The translations under genes were made by a program, and so were the position numbers. From Marinospirillum insulare DSM 21763 (lineage in GTDB: Bacteria; Pseudomonadota; Gammaproteobacteria; Pseudomonadales; Halomonadaceae), in NCBI RefSeq assembly GCF_000686905.1, contig NZ_KK366037.1, positions 34,194-98,193 of the forward strand: a stretch of 64,000 nucleotides of DNA, given 5' to 3'. Below the pieces are notes generated by a model. It made no database searches, was not told the DNA's origin, and saw only the letters and a program-made list of their open reading frames with translations. Positions 16,171 through 25,947 of the stretch are shown here, one piece after another. Every line of letters starts with the position of its first letter. Positions within the stretch are counted from its first letter, which is position 1.

Positions 16171-17100
16171 TTAACCATCAGCGTTAATTTTTTCAATTAG
16201 CGCTTGTAAGGTTGCTTCTGCATCGTCATTAGCAACCTGACAAGTGCCCGCATTCAAATGACCACCCCCATTGTATTTAAGGCAGAGTTCACCCACGTTG
16301 GTATTGGAGCTACGGTTAAGTATTGATTTGCCCACGGCAAATACAGTGTTCTGCTGCTTTAAACCCCACATAACATGGATAGAGATATTAGTGTTAGGGT
16401 AAAGTGCATAAAGCGTAAAGCGGTTAGTGGCAAAAATAGTTTCTTCGTTACGTAAATCTAACACCACTAAATTGTTATAAACCTTGGCACATTTTTGAAT
16501 TTGCTGACGCGCCTTACTGTCATGCTCAAAGTAAAGGTCAGTACGTTCTTTTACATCGGGAAGCTCAAGAATTTGCTTAATGCTATGATTACGGCAGTAG
16601 TCGATAAGCTGCATCATTAGCTGGTAGTTTGAAATACGGAAATCACGGAAGCGACCTAAACCAGTACGCGCATCCATAATAAAGTTAAGCAGTACCCAAT
16701 CATCAGGATTTAAGACTTCATCTTCATTAAACTGGGCAGCGTCACCTTTATCTACAGCTGCCATCATTTCATCCCAAGCTTCTGGAAAAGCTTTATGACC
16801 GCCATAATATTGCCAAACCACGCGTGCTGCTGAAGGTGCTTCTGCATCAATAATATGATTATCAGCAAGCACTTCATTTCTAACTGTTTCACTTAAATGG
16901 TGGTCAAAAGACAAATAACAGCCAGCCACGTAAGGCAGGTTAGTAGTGATATCATTAGCACCAATTTCAATGCTTCCATCTTGCATATCTTTTGGGTGCA
17001 CAAATTGGATATCATCAATTAAATCTAGATGCTTTAGCAGTGCAGCACAAACCAAACCGTCGAAGTCACTACGCGTGACTAACCGATATTTTTTTGACAT
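16171..17100 (-). CDS. DHH-family phosphoesterase (exopolyphosphatase/NrnA-like)
   Basis: This protein has about 309 residues when started at the ATG at 17100, which has GAGGGT ahead of it. A seven-residue longer reading exists. The N-terminal metal-binding motifs of the DHH superfamily are visible: RSDFDGLVCAA and LSFDHHLSE. The C-terminal DHHA1-like part ends KYNGGGHLNAGTCQV, the GGGH substrate motif. Members hydrolyse short RNA, cyclic dinucleotides or polyphosphate, and the substrate cannot be told from sequence. It is convergent with rnk. Confidence 0.75.
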   Translation of the reverse strand: MSKKYRLVTRSDFDGLVCAALLKHLDLIDDIQFVHPKDMQDGSIEIGANDITTNLPYVAGCYLSFDHHLSETVRNEVLADNHIIDAEAPSAARVVWQYYGGHKAFPEAWDEMMAAVDKGDAAQFNEDEVLNPDDWVLLNFIMDARTGLGRFRDFRISNYQLMMQLIDYCRNHSIKQILELPDVKERTDLYFEHDSKARQQIQKCAKVYNNLVVLDLRNEETIFATNRFTLYALYPNTNISIHVMWGLKQQNTVFAVGKSILNRSSNTNVGELCLKYNGGGHLNAGTCQVANDDAEATLQALIEKINADG

Positions 17101-17213
17101 ATAATAACCCTCAATCAACAATTAATTTCAATTAGCTTAGTCTTAAATTTAACTTTACTAAAAATAGCATTCTTACACTCATTTCAAAAGATCTATTCTA
17201 AGGCGAACCTGTG

Positions 17214-19874
17214 ATGAACCCAGCACAAACAGCAATAACGACACCTCAACCTCAACCCATTTTTTTAAAAAATTACTTACCACCTGCCTTTTTAGTGCAG
17301 CAGGTTCACCTTAATTTCTTACTCGACTCCACTCAAACTCGGGTTATTAGCCGCTTAGAGCTAGAGCGTAACCCTGCCTCTACTCAGGCTAACCTACCAC
17401 TAGAGCTAGATGGACAGAACTTAAAAATTATTAACCTTCAGCTAAATGGCCAGTGCCTTACTGAAGCTGACTATCAGTTAACTGAACAGCAGTTAATTTT
17501 ACCGCAAGTGCCTGATAGCTTTGTATTAGAAATTGAAGTAGAAATAGACCCTTTAAATAACACTGCGTTAGAAGGCTTGTACCAATCTAGCGGTAACTTT
17601 TGTACCCAGTGTGAAGCCGAAGGTTTTAGACGCATTACTTTTTACCCCGACCGCCCTGATATCTTGTCTAAATTTACGACTCGTATTGAAGCTGACAAAA
17701 GCCGCTTTCCAGTGTTGCTGTCGAACGGTAACTTAATTGCACAAGGCGATTTAGATAACGGCAAACACTTTGCAGAATGGCAAGACCCCTTCCCTAAACC
17801 CGCTTACTTATTTGCCCTAGTCGCTGGTAATTTACACGCGGTGAAAGACTCTTTTACCACCTGTAGCGGTAGACAAGTAGCGTTAGAACTATGGGTAGAA
17901 GAACAAAACCTGCATAAATGTGAGCACGCACTACGCTCGCTTAAAGCGGCCATGCAATGGGACGAAGAAAACTATGGCCGTGAGTACGATTTAGACATTT
18001 ATATGATTGTGGCGGTTGATGACTTTAATATGGGCGCGATGGAAAACAAAGGCTTAAACGTTTTTAACTCGGCCTGTGTTTTAGCTGAACCTAAAAGTGA
18101 AACGGATGCTGCTTTTAATCGTGTTGAAAGCGTTGTAGCCCATGAATATTTTCATAACTGGTCGGGCAACCGGGTTACTTGCCGTGACTGGTTTCAGCTA
18201 TCTTTAAAAGAAGGCTTTACGGTACTGCGTGACCAGCAGTTTAGCGCCGATATGAACTCAGCAGCAGTCGAGCGCATTCAACAAGTTAGCATGTTACGCA
18301 CCGCCCAATTTGCTGAAGATGCAGGCCCAACAGCCCACCCAGTTCGCCCTGAAAGCTACATAGAAATTAATAACTTTTATACCCTGACTATTTATGAAAA
18401 GGGTGCCGAAGTGGTGCGTATGCTCAGCGAACTGTTGGGCAAAGAAACTTTTCGCAAGGGTGCAGATTTATACTTTGCACGCTTTGATGGCCAAGCGGTT
18501 ACCGTGGATGATTTTGTTGCCTGCATGGCAGAAGTATCTGGGCTAGATTTAAGCCAGTTTATGCTTTGGTACAGCCAAGCGGGTACGCCAGAAGTAGCTG
18601 CTAGCGGTGTATATAACCCAACAGAAAAAACCTACACCCTAACCCTAAAACAACGCACCCCCGCCACACCCGGTCAGCCAGTTAAACAGCCACTGTTAAT
18701 CCCAATAAAAATGGGTTTAGTAGGCGCTGCTGGGGTGAATATTCCTATGGAAGTGAATGGCGAATTTTGGAGCACTGAAAGGGTTGTACAACTGAAAGAA
18801 GCTGAACAAAGCTTTACTTTTCACCATTTAGAAGCTGAACCTGTGCCTTCTTTGCTGCGTGGTTTTTCGGCACCCGTAAAACTAAGTTTTGATTACAGCC
18901 GCGAACAACTAGCCTTTTTAATGACAAATGATAGCGATGGTTTTAACCGTTGGGACGCAGGCCAGCGCCTTGCACTGCTAGCCATACAAAGCTTAGTAGC
19001 CCAACAGCAAGCAGGTGAAACACTAGAGCTAGATCCAGCCCTAACTAGCGCCTATGAAAAGCTACTTAAAGCGCCTGTCTCTGACCCTGCAATTTTGGCT
19101 GAAATGCTTTTATTACCCTCTGAAGCTTACCTTGCTGAACAGTATGAACAGGTGGATATAGATGCCATTCATCAAGCAAGTGAATTTGCACGCACTAGCT
19201 TAGCCAAGGCTTTATATGCTGAGTTTTTACGCTTATACCAAGACCACCACAGCAGCGCAGACTGGTCGCCAGAAGCTTCAGCCGTTGCAGCAAGGCGTTT
19301 AAAAAATGTGTGTTTAACTTGGCTAGTCGCCACAGAAAAACCCGAGGCGTTACAGCTAGCAGAGCAGCAGTTTAAGCAAGCTAACAATATGACCGACCAG
19401 CTAGCCGCACTAACCTGCCTAGCTCACGCTAAAGACGCTTCAGTAGGAAAAGAAGCATTAGAAGCTTTTGTTAAGCAGTGGTCGCAAGATGCGTTAGTCA
19501 TGGATAGCTGGTTCAGCGTGCAGGCATCACGCCCTTATCCTGATGCTTTAGACAAGGTAAAGACTTTGCAAGCTCATAGTGCTTTTTCGATGAAAAACCC
19601 TAACAAGGTTAGAGCACTAATCAGTGCTTTTGTGAATCAAAATCGGGTTAACTTTCATGCTAAAGATGCCAGTGGTTACCAGTTCTTGGCAGACAAGGTA
19701 ATCGAGCTTAATCAGCTAAACCCCCAGATAGCTTCTCGCTTAGTGATTCCTTTAACCCGCTTTAAGCGTATGGACAAGGTTAGGCAGAACTTAATGAAAA
19801 TTGAGTTAGAGCGCATTAAACAAGAAAAGCTAAGTGCTGATTTATTTGAAGTCATAGAAAAAGCCCTGCAGTAG
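17214..19874 (+). CDS. pepN: Aminopeptidase N (M1 family)
   Basis: This 886-residue protein is of the gammaproteobacterial PepN type. The exopeptidase motif GAMEN (in FNMGAMENKGLNVF) precedes the zinc motif HEYFHNW (near residue 310), with the third ligand glutamate in SLKEGFTVLRDQQFS. The Ig-like domain and helical C-terminal domain complete the usual length. It removes N-terminal residues from cytoplasmic peptides. GTG at 17211 directly precedes the ATG at 17214; the ATG is preferred. A short hairpin (gccctgc/gcagggc, 19863-19880) spans the stop codon but lacks a convincing T-run. Confidence 0.95.
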   Translation: MNPAQTAITTPQPQPIFLKNYLPPAFLVQQVHLNFLLDSTQTRVISRLELERNPASTQANLPLELDGQNLKIINLQLNGQCLTEADYQLTEQQLILPQVPDSFVLEIEVEIDPLNNTALEGLYQSSGNFCTQCEAEGFRRITFYPDRPDILSKFTTRIEADKSRFPVLLSNGNLIAQGDLDNGKHFAEWQDPFPKPAYLFALVAGNLHAVKDSFTTCSGRQVALELWVEEQNLHKCEHALRSLKAAMQWDEENYGREYDLDIYMIVAVDDFNMGAMENKGLNVFNSACVLAEPKSETDAAFNRVESVVAHEYFHNWSGNRVTCRDWFQLSLKEGFTVLRDQQFSADMNSAAVERIQQVSMLRTAQFAEDAGPTAHPVRPESYIEINNFYTLTIYEKGAEVVRMLSELLGKETFRKGADLYFARFDGQAVTVDDFVACMAEVSGLDLSQFMLWYSQAGTPEVAASGVYNPTEKTYTLTLKQRTPATPGQPVKQPLLIPIKMGLVGAAGVNIPMEVNGEFWSTERVVQLKEAEQSFTFHHLEAEPVPSLLRGFSAPVKLSFDYSREQLAFLMTNDSDGFNRWDAGQRLALLAIQSLVAQQQAGETLELDPALTSAYEKLLKAPVSDPAILAEMLLLPSEAYLAEQYEQVDIDAIHQASEFARTSLAKALYAEFLRLYQDHHSSADWSPEASAVAARRLKNVCLTWLVATEKPEALQLAEQQFKQANNMTDQLAALTCLAHAKDASVGKEALEAFVKQWSQDALVMDSWFSVQASRPYPDALDKVKTLQAHSAFSMKNPNKVRALISAFVNQNRVNFHAKDASGYQFLADKVIELNQLNPQIASRLVIPLTRFKRMDKVRQNLMKIELERIKQEKLSADLFEVIEKALQ

Positions 19875-19908
19875 CAGGGCCTTATAGAGCTGTGGCAAGT
19901 GGTCCAAT

Positions 19909-20607
19909 CTACTCGCTTGCCTCAGCCAATTTAGCTTCTAACTCACCCATTAGCTGAGTAATAGACTGAGCAGATTTACCTGTTTCATCGGCTAGTTCTT
20001 TAACTTGATCTGCCACTACCGCAAAACCACGGCCAGCTTCACCAGCGCGTGCCGCTTCTATACTGGCATTTAAACTGAGCATTTTTAGGGTTTTTAATAC
20101 TTGTAGAATTTTTTGGGTTTGATTGATAATTTGGCTACTTGTATCGCCCACATCTTCCATTTTCTCATGGCGTTCGTCTTCTTCGGTTTTGCGTTGGCTT
20201 ATATCGGCTATTACGCCTTCAATAAAAGCCACTTCACCTAAGTCATCAAATACTGGGCCACCATGCTCGTTAACCCACTGAATAACACCATCAGCTCGTT
20301 TAATACGGTAGTCGACATTCCAGTTAGCTTTGTTTTTAATGCCTTGTTTTATTACTGCTTCTAAACGTTCAGTATCATCTTGATGAATAAGCGACATATA
20401 AGAAAGTCGACTATTATTTAGCAGGTCTTTGTCTGAGTAGCCGGTTACTTTTTTAACTACACCCGCTAGGTTAAGCATAGTGAAGCTTTCATCTCGTCGG
20501 CTACGGTAAAGAAAGCCATTCATTCGGTTGGCAATACTTTCATAAATTTGTGCTGTGCTTTCTGTTTGACTGGAGTCCATGTCTTGCTGATCGTAGTCTG
20601 TATTCAT
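19909..20607 (-). CDS. Soluble PAS-domain protein with a minimal chemoreceptor signalling tip
   Basis: This 232-residue protein has no membrane segment. Residues about 30-140 are a PAS fold ([47 protein letters not shown]). Residues about 155-225 hold the conserved tip of methyl-accepting proteins ([20 protein letters not shown]). Only about 25 residues precede the tip and about 35 follow it, far less than the long four-helix hairpin of ordinary receptors. The CheA/CheW-contact sequence is nearly canonical. It could signal without methylation as a cytoplasmic receptor, or bind CheW as an adaptor. No chemotaxis genes are nearby. Confidence 0.75.
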   Translation of the reverse strand: MNTDYDQQDMDSSQTESTAQIYESIANRMNGFLYRSRRDESFTMLNLAGVVKKVTGYSDKDLLNNSRLSYMSLIHQDDTERLEAVIKQGIKNKANWNVDYRIKRADGVIQWVNEHGGPVFDDLGEVAFIEGVIADISQRKTEEDERHEKMEDVGDTSSQIINQTQKILQVLKTLKMLSLNASIEAARAGEAGRGFAVVADQVKELADETGKSAQSITQLMGELEAKLAEASE

Positions 20608-20688
20608 CTAAAAAACTCTAAAAGTTAAGTAAAAAACTGGTTCAAATGTACACTTCTGCAGGGTCAACAGCAATCCAAAATAATAACT

Positions 20689-21435
20689 TTATACTTGTAA
20701 ATGGCGGCCGCCATTGAGCGGCAAAATTGCACCCGTCATATAAGGCTGCTTAAGTAAAAATTCGACTGTTTGGGTTAAGGCAATAAAACCAGGCTCTATT
20801 CCTAAGAGCGATTTAGCTAAAGCTTTTTTTTGATAATCGGCGGTATCACCCTTATTAAAAGCTAAGAGTGCAGGAGCGATTGCATTCACTTTAATCTGCG
20901 GGGCAAAACGACTTGCAAAAGATAGGGTTAGGTTTTCTAGGGCTGCTTTACTTGCCACATAAGCGCTATGCTTACTTGAACCACGGCGTACCGCATCATC
21001 GGTTAGATGAATAATGTCGGTCATCTGCCCGGTTTGTTCTGCACCAGTCAAAAGCAAAGACTCTAACCCTAGGTTAATTAAAAAAGGCGCCTGCTGATGA
21101 ACTTGAAACATCTGCTTAAAAATAGCGGCTGCTGCTTCAGGCTGTTTCTCATCGGTAGCCCAATCTGAAGCATTATGAATCACCGCCCTTAAACTCGGCG
21201 TTTGTGCTTTGACTTGATTTATAAAGTTAAAAATACCTTCATCGGTAGCAAAGTCGGCTTGAATTGCCACAGCACCTAAGGCGGTGAGTTCGTTAACGCC
21301 TGGCTTGAAGGTTCGATAACTGAAAATAACTGCTTGCCCTTTAGCTAACCAATGCTTAGCTAGGCTATAACCACTACGTTGTGCAGCACCGGTAATTAAA
21401 ATAGGTGGCGCTGGCACTGCTTGTTGGCTAGACAT
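20689..21435 (-). CDS. folM: FolM-like dihydromonapterin/dihydrofolate reductase (SDR)
   Basis: This 248-residue short-chain dehydrogenase has an N-terminal nucleotide motif ITGAAQRSGYSLA with an arginine instead of the second glycine, as in FolM and pteridine reductases (NADPH preference). The catalytic Y159 and K163 lie in SAYVASK. The stretches IQADFATDEGIFNFI and LRAVIHNAS are typical of FolM. It reduces dihydromonapterin and, weakly, dihydrofolate. Its ATG overlaps the fre stop by one base, so it belongs to the ubiD-fre-folM unit. Confidence 0.85.
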   Translation of the reverse strand: MSSQQAVPAPPILITGAAQRSGYSLAKHWLAKGQAVIFSYRTFKPGVNELTALGAVAIQADFATDEGIFNFINQVKAQTPSLRAVIHNASDWATDEKQPEAAAAIFKQMFQVHQQAPFLINLGLESLLLTGAEQTGQMTDIIHLTDDAVRRGSSKHSAYVASKAALENLTLSFASRFAPQIKVNAIAPALLAFNKGDTADYQKKALAKSLLGIEPGFIALTQTVEFLLKQPYMTGAILPLNGGRHLQV

Positions 21436-22172
21436 TAATACTGTCTTGGTGCGTAGGCGTGAGCATCACTTAACAAGGCCTTAGGTTGCATACCTTGCTC
21501 CATTAGTAAATCTTCTACAGCGTAAACCATATTAGGGGAGCCACAAATAAAGCCTTCCAAGCTGGCGGCTGAATTAGCCTCATCATAGTCGCTAGCCAAC
21601 ACATCGGTTACCATGCCTACTTCGCCCTGCCAATTTTCTACAGTTTCTTCAATAATAGGAATCAGAGTGAAGTCAGCTAATTTTTTTTGCCAGGCAAAAG
21701 CAGTTTCTAAGTCATAAAGCCCCGCTGGATTTTTAGCAGCCCAGTAAAAATTAACGGGTGATTGCCAGTTTTTTTCTATAAGGCTTTCAACTAGGGCTTT
21801 TATTTGTGCAAAACCTGTACCCGCTGCCACTAGGGTTAGTGGCCTATCTTCCCCTTTTAATACACAGTTGCCCGAGGCCAAACGAACTTTAAGGCTATTA
21901 CCGGAATTAAGCTGCTTAAATAATGCTACAGAGTTTTCTCGTTCAGGCAGGTATTGAATATGCAGTTCAACTTCTTTTTTACCTGGCAAGCAAGCTAAAG
22001 AAAAAGCCTGCCAATGATTTTCAACTACTTGAATCTCTATGTACTGACCTGGCTGAAAAACTGCAGTCTTTTCTAACTGCAAACTAACCCGATAAACGTT
22101 ATCTGTTAATTCTTCGAGTTTCTGCACCTGAGCGCTACAAGTAACTGGCTCATTGTTTACAACTTTGTTCAT
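21435..22172 (-). CDS. fre: NAD(P)H-flavin reductase
   Basis: This 245-residue ferredoxin-reductase-fold protein lies directly after ubiD, the classical ubiD-fre arrangement. The flavin-binding strand reads QAFSLA (55-60), where E. coli Fre has RPFSMA, so the usual arginine is replaced by glutamine. The nucleotide-binding LVAAGTGFAQIKAL and the C-terminal FICGSPNMVYAVEDLL are intact. Fre reduces free FMN or riboflavin with NAD(P)H, and prenyl-FMN-dependent UbiD needs reduced flavin made through UbiX. It overlaps folM. Confidence 0.85.
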   Translation of the reverse strand: MNKVVNNEPVTCSAQVQKLEELTDNVYRVSLQLEKTAVFQPGQYIEIQVVENHWQAFSLACLPGKKEVELHIQYLPERENSVALFKQLNSGNSLKVRLASGNCVLKGEDRPLTLVAAGTGFAQIKALVESLIEKNWQSPVNFYWAAKNPAGLYDLETAFAWQKKLADFTLIPIIEETVENWQGEVGMVTDVLASDYDEANSAASLEGFICGSPNMVYAVEDLLMEQGMQPKALLSDAHAYAPRQY

Positions 22173-22190
22173 TGATCTTCCTTTTAAAAA

Positions 22191-23660
22191 CTAACTATCT
22201 AAACCTAACTCATCCCAAATACTATCTACACGGGCTTTAACTTCATCGGTCATGGTGATGCAAGTGCCCCATTCTCGGTCAGTTTCACCCGGCCATTTGT
22301 TGGTGGCATCCATACCCATTTTTGAACCTAAACCAGAAACTGGGGAAGCAAAGTCTAAATAGTCGATAGGCGTATTATCGATTAACACTGTGTCGCGGGT
22401 TGGATCCATACGGGTAGTGATCGCCCAAATCACATCTTTCCAGTCGCGCGCATTAATATCATCGTCTGTGACTATCACAAATTTGGTGTACATAAACTGT
22501 CTTAAAAAACTCCATACACCTAACATCACGCGTTTGGCATGACCTGGATATTGTTTTTTAATGGTGACCACTGCCATGCGGTAAGAACAACCTTCCGGCG
22601 GCAGGTAAAAATCAGTAATTTCTGGGAATTGTTTTTGTAGAATAGGCACAAAGACTTCGTTTAAAGCTACACCTAAAATGGCTGGCTCATCGGGTGGACG
22701 ACCCGTATAAGTAGAATGGTAAAGAGCATCTTTACGGCGGGTAATACGTTCCACAGTGAATACAGGGAAGTTATCGACCTCATTGTAATAACCGGTATGG
22801 TCACCAAAAGGCCCTTCCGGAGCTAGTTCACCTGGCTCAATATAACCTTCTAAAATAATTTCGGCAGAAGCAGGTACACGTAAATCATAACCAATGGATT
22901 TAACCAGCTCAGTTTTAGTACCGCGTAATAAGCCAGCAAAGGCATATTCAGACAAGGTATCAGGAACAGGGGTTACTGCACCTAAAATAGTCGCTGGGTC
23001 TGCACCTAAGGCCACGCAAACAGGAAAGCGTTTACCCGGGTTTTCTCGACAAAATTTTTGATAATCTAAAGCACCACCACGGTGAGCCAGCCAGCGCATT
23101 ATCAGTTTGTTTTTAGCTAACAACTGCTGACGGTAAATACCCAGATTTTCACGGCCATCTTTCTGACTTTGAGTAATGACTAAAGGCCAAGTGACTAAAG
23201 GCGCAACATCACCTGGCCAGCAATGCTGAATAGGTAACTTGTATAGATCAACCTCATCGCCTTCAAGAACCACTTCTTGGCAGGGTGCTTTTTTTAGCAC
23301 CTTGGGGCTCATGGTTAATACTTTTTTAAAGATGGGGAGCTTTTCCCAAGCATCTTTTAAGCCCTTGGGTGGATCGGGTTCTTTTAAATAAGCTAAAAGT
23401 TTGCCAATTTCACGCAGTGCATCAGTCGATTCAGCACCCATGCCTAATGCCACTCGTTCAGTCGTACCAAACAAGTTAGCCAAAACAGGCATAGTGTGGC
23501 CTTTAGGGTTTTCAAATAAAATAGCGGGGCCACCCGCACGCAAAGTACGGTCAGCAATTTCGGTTATTTCCAGATAAGGATCCACCTCTTGCTGAACCCG
23601 CTTCAACAAGCCTCGCTCTTCTAATTGCTGAATAAAATCGCGCAAATCCTTATAAATCAT
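22191..23660 (-). CDS. ubiD: 4-hydroxy-3-polyprenylbenzoate decarboxylase
   Basis: This 489-residue protein is of normal UbiD length. It begins [22 protein letters not shown] and has the conserved [25 protein letters not shown] block, the acid-base catalytic region around [15 protein letters not shown] and the tail [14 protein letters not shown]-like segment. It decarboxylates the ring of the ubiquinone precursor using prenylated FMN. fre and folM follow on the same strand, 18 bases downstream of its stop. The rho terminator at 23686-23711 lies upstream. Confidence 0.95.
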   Translation of the reverse strand: MIYKDLRDFIQQLEERGLLKRVQQEVDPYLEITEIADRTLRAGGPAILFENPKGHTMPVLANLFGTTERVALGMGAESTDALREIGKLLAYLKEPDPPKGLKDAWEKLPIFKKVLTMSPKVLKKAPCQEVVLEGDEVDLYKLPIQHCWPGDVAPLVTWPLVITQSQKDGRENLGIYRQQLLAKNKLIMRWLAHRGGALDYQKFCRENPGKRFPVCVALGADPATILGAVTPVPDTLSEYAFAGLLRGTKTELVKSIGYDLRVPASAEIILEGYIEPGELAPEGPFGDHTGYYNEVDNFPVFTVERITRRKDALYHSTYTGRPPDEPAILGVALNEVFVPILQKQFPEITDFYLPPEGCSYRMAVVTIKKQYPGHAKRVMLGVWSFLRQFMYTKFVIVTDDDINARDWKDVIWAITTRMDPTRDTVLIDNTPIDYLDFASPVSGLGSKMGMDATNKWPGETDREWGTCITMTDEVKARVDSIWDELGLDS

Positions 23661-23685
23661 CTGGATTTAAAACCTCTTAATGTGC

Positions 23686-23711
23686 AAAAGGCAAGCCAGA
23701 AGGCTTGCCTT
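23686..23711 (-). terminator. Intrinsic terminator after rho
   Basis: aggcaagcc and ggcttgcct form a 9-bp perfect stem with an agaa loop; on the minus strand it is followed by tttt. A second GC-rich inverted repeat (ctgctgc-cggga-gcagcag, 23804-23822) lies between it and the rho stop, without a T-run. Confidence 0.75.
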
Positions 23712-23883
23712 AAAAAGTATTGAGCTAGTGACTAAGCGCAGGCACTACTCTTGTTAAATTTGGTGCCATAAGTTGGCATAAGCTTCTATGCTTTTCAGGC
23801 TGTCTGCTGCCGGGAGCAGCAGCCAGAGCGCATAGGGATATTTTAAGCGACCTGTAAAAGCAAAAGCTTGTGCCTCGAAGCCA

Positions 23884-25143
23884 CTATTTGCGCTTCATTG
23901 CCTCAAAGAACTCCATATTAGTTTTGGTGCTCTTTAAGCGATCAACCAAAAATTCAGTAGCAGCCACATCTTCCATAGGATTCAGCAATTTACGAAGAAT
24001 CCACATACGCTGCAGCTCTTCTTCAGTGGCTAACAAATCTTCACGGCGTGTACCCGAGCGTCGGATATTGATAGCAGGATAAATACGCTTCTCAGCCACT
24101 TTACGGTCTAAGTGTACTTCCATATTACCCGTACCCTTAAACTCTTCAAAAATAACTTCATCCATCTTAGAGCCGGTGTCTACCAAAGCTGTAGCAACAA
24201 TAGTTAAACTACCACCTTCTTCTATATTACGAGCTGCACCAAAGAAACGCTTAGGCTTTTCAAGAGCGTGAGCATCTACACCACCCGTTAAAACTTTACC
24301 CGAGCTAGGAATAACCGTGTTATAAGCACGAGCTAAACGAGTGATCGAATCTAATAGCACTATAACGTCTAGTTTATGTTCCACTAAACGCTTAGCTTTT
24401 TCGATCACCATTTCAGCAACTTGAACGTGACGCGCAGGTGGCTCATCAAAGGTAGAAGCAACCACTTCGCCGCGCACAGTGCGCTTCATTTCGGTCACTT
24501 CTTCTGGGCGCTCATCTATTAATAAAACAATTAAATGGCATTCAGGGTTATTACGCTTAATTGAATTAGCTACATTTTGTAGCATTAAGGTTTTACCCGC
24601 TTTAGGTGGCGAAACAATTAAGCCACGCTGCCCTTTACCTATGGGGGATACTAAATCAATGATACGCGCAGTTAAATCTTCACTAGAACCATTACCCACT
24701 TCCATAATCATGCGTTCATCTGGAAATAAAGGGGTTAGGTTTTCAAAGAGGATTTTATGCTTAGCGTTGTCTGGGCGGTCAAAGTTAATGGAGTCAACTT
24801 TCAATAGTGCAAAATAGCGCTCACCATCTTTAGGAGGACGTATTTTACCCGCTATACTATCGCCCTTGCGTAAATTGAAGCGACGAATTTGACTGGGCGA
24901 AACATAAATATCATCGGGCCCAGCTAAGTAAGAGGAGTCTGATGAGCGCAGAAAGCCGAAGCCATCCTGCAAAATTTCCAGTACGCCATCACCGTAGATA
25001 TCTTCACCACTTTTAGCATGGCGCTTAAGAATTCCAAAGATGATGTCTTGTTTACGAGTACGCGCAACGTGTTCGATGCCCATCTCGTTGGCTATGTCCA
25101 TTAGTTCAGTAACGGATTTCTGCTTGAGTTCGGTCAGATTCAT
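23884..25143 (-). CDS. rho: Transcription termination factor Rho
   Basis: This 419-residue protein is the same length as E. coli Rho. The N-terminal RNA-binding domain contains [22 protein letters not shown]. The ATPase part has the P-loop PPKAGKTLM, the Walker B region [17 protein letters not shown] and the R-loop/Q-loop near [27 protein letters not shown]. It is the hexameric helicase that ends transcription of untranslated RNA. The order trxA-rho, with about 320 bases between, is conserved in gammaproteobacteria, where the leader is used for Rho autoregulation. Confidence 0.97.
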   Translation of the reverse strand: MNLTELKQKSVTELMDIANEMGIEHVARTRKQDIIFGILKRHAKSGEDIYGDGVLEILQDGFGFLRSSDSSYLAGPDDIYVSPSQIRRFNLRKGDSIAGKIRPPKDGERYFALLKVDSINFDRPDNAKHKILFENLTPLFPDERMIMEVGNGSSEDLTARIIDLVSPIGKGQRGLIVSPPKAGKTLMLQNVANSIKRNNPECHLIVLLIDERPEEVTEMKRTVRGEVVASTFDEPPARHVQVAEMVIEKAKRLVEHKLDVIVLLDSITRLARAYNTVIPSSGKVLTGGVDAHALEKPKRFFGAARNIEEGGSLTIVATALVDTGSKMDEVIFEEFKGTGNMEVHLDRKVAEKRIYPAINIRRSGTRREDLLATEEELQRMWILRKLLNPMEDVAATEFLVDRLKSTKTNMEFFEAMKRK

Positions 25144-25463
25144 GGGTTTTTATAGGTGATCTTGCTAGAAGATAATGTCCGTGTAAGGCGGTGGATAAAA
25201 TACATTACCGAGCTTGCACAAAAGATTAATAGATTGAGCGGAGTGCTTATTGCTCATTCTGATTGGTTGCTATTGAAGCACTAAGGGCAGGTCGGTTATT
25301 CCGTAACTAACGTCTTCTACACTTAGGTAGGAGTTTGCCGCGGAAAGAAAATATTAGGTGCTGGAACTGCGCTGCTGCACCAAGCGAGGTCTATCTTGCC
25401 TTAAGCTGCTACTGCACGCAACACTTTAATTAGAGTTTTTGCGTGCAGAAGTTGTTAGTGCAA
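25144..25463 (-). promoter_or_regulatory. rho leader region between trxA and rho
   Basis: No gene is visible in these 320 bases. In related bacteria this position holds the rho leader, through which Rho attenuates its own synthesis; that role is inferred from position. The distal end holds the inverted repeat at 25412-25448. Confidence 0.45.
25412..25448 (-). terminator. Inverted repeat after trxA
   Basis: ctgcacgcaa (25412-25421) and ttgcgtgcag (25439-25448) are perfect 10-base arms around a 17-base loop, 15 bases after the trxA stop. There is no T-run on the minus strand, so it may pause or stabilise the 3' end and not terminate on its own. Confidence 0.5.
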
Positions 25464-25790
25464 TTATAGATTAGCGTCTACAAAGGCAGATAACTGAGAT
25501 TTTGATAGTGCTCCAACCTTAGTTGCGACTATTTCACCACCTTTAAAAATCATTAGGGTAGGAATACCGCGGATACCATAGTTGGCTGGGGTAGTCGTGT
25601 TTTCATCTATATTTAGCTTACATACAGCTAAGCGACCTTCATACTCACTAGCAATTTCTTCTAAGACTGGAGCAATCATTTTGCATGGACCGCACCACTC
25701 TGCCCAGTAATCAACCAGCACTGGCAGCTCAGCTTTTACTACATCGTCTTCAAAGTTTGCATCACTAGTATTGAGGATGTTAGCACTCAT
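25464..25790 (-). CDS. trxA: Thioredoxin 1
   Basis: This 108-residue thioredoxin carries the active site WCGPCK in [17 protein letters not shown], the cis-proline region [11 protein letters not shown] and the C-terminal helix [14 protein letters not shown], the normal full length. It is the general cytoplasmic disulfide reductase, supplied by thioredoxin reductase. It lies upstream of rho on the same strand and is divergent from ppx. Confidence 0.95.
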   Translation of the reverse strand: MSANILNTSDANFEDDVVKAELPVLVDYWAEWCGPCKMIAPVLEEIASEYEGRLAVCKLNIDENTTTPANYGIRGIPTLMIFKGGEIVATKVGALSKSQLSAFVDANL

Positions 25791-25947
25791 AATCGGTTCT
25801 CCATTGGGAACTTATTCATCAAATAATTTAATGCATCATACCACCCTCTTTAGCTCACCTAAAGTCGTAAGAATATAAACTTAAGTCTTTTGATGTTATC
25901 TTTGCCCACAATTAACCTTCTTGCTCCCTGCTTTATGGATATTGTTT

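Noticed and set aside
25144-25463. Possible small gene in the trxA-rho gap
   Set aside because: No frame with a ribosome site was found; the gap fits the known rho leader position.
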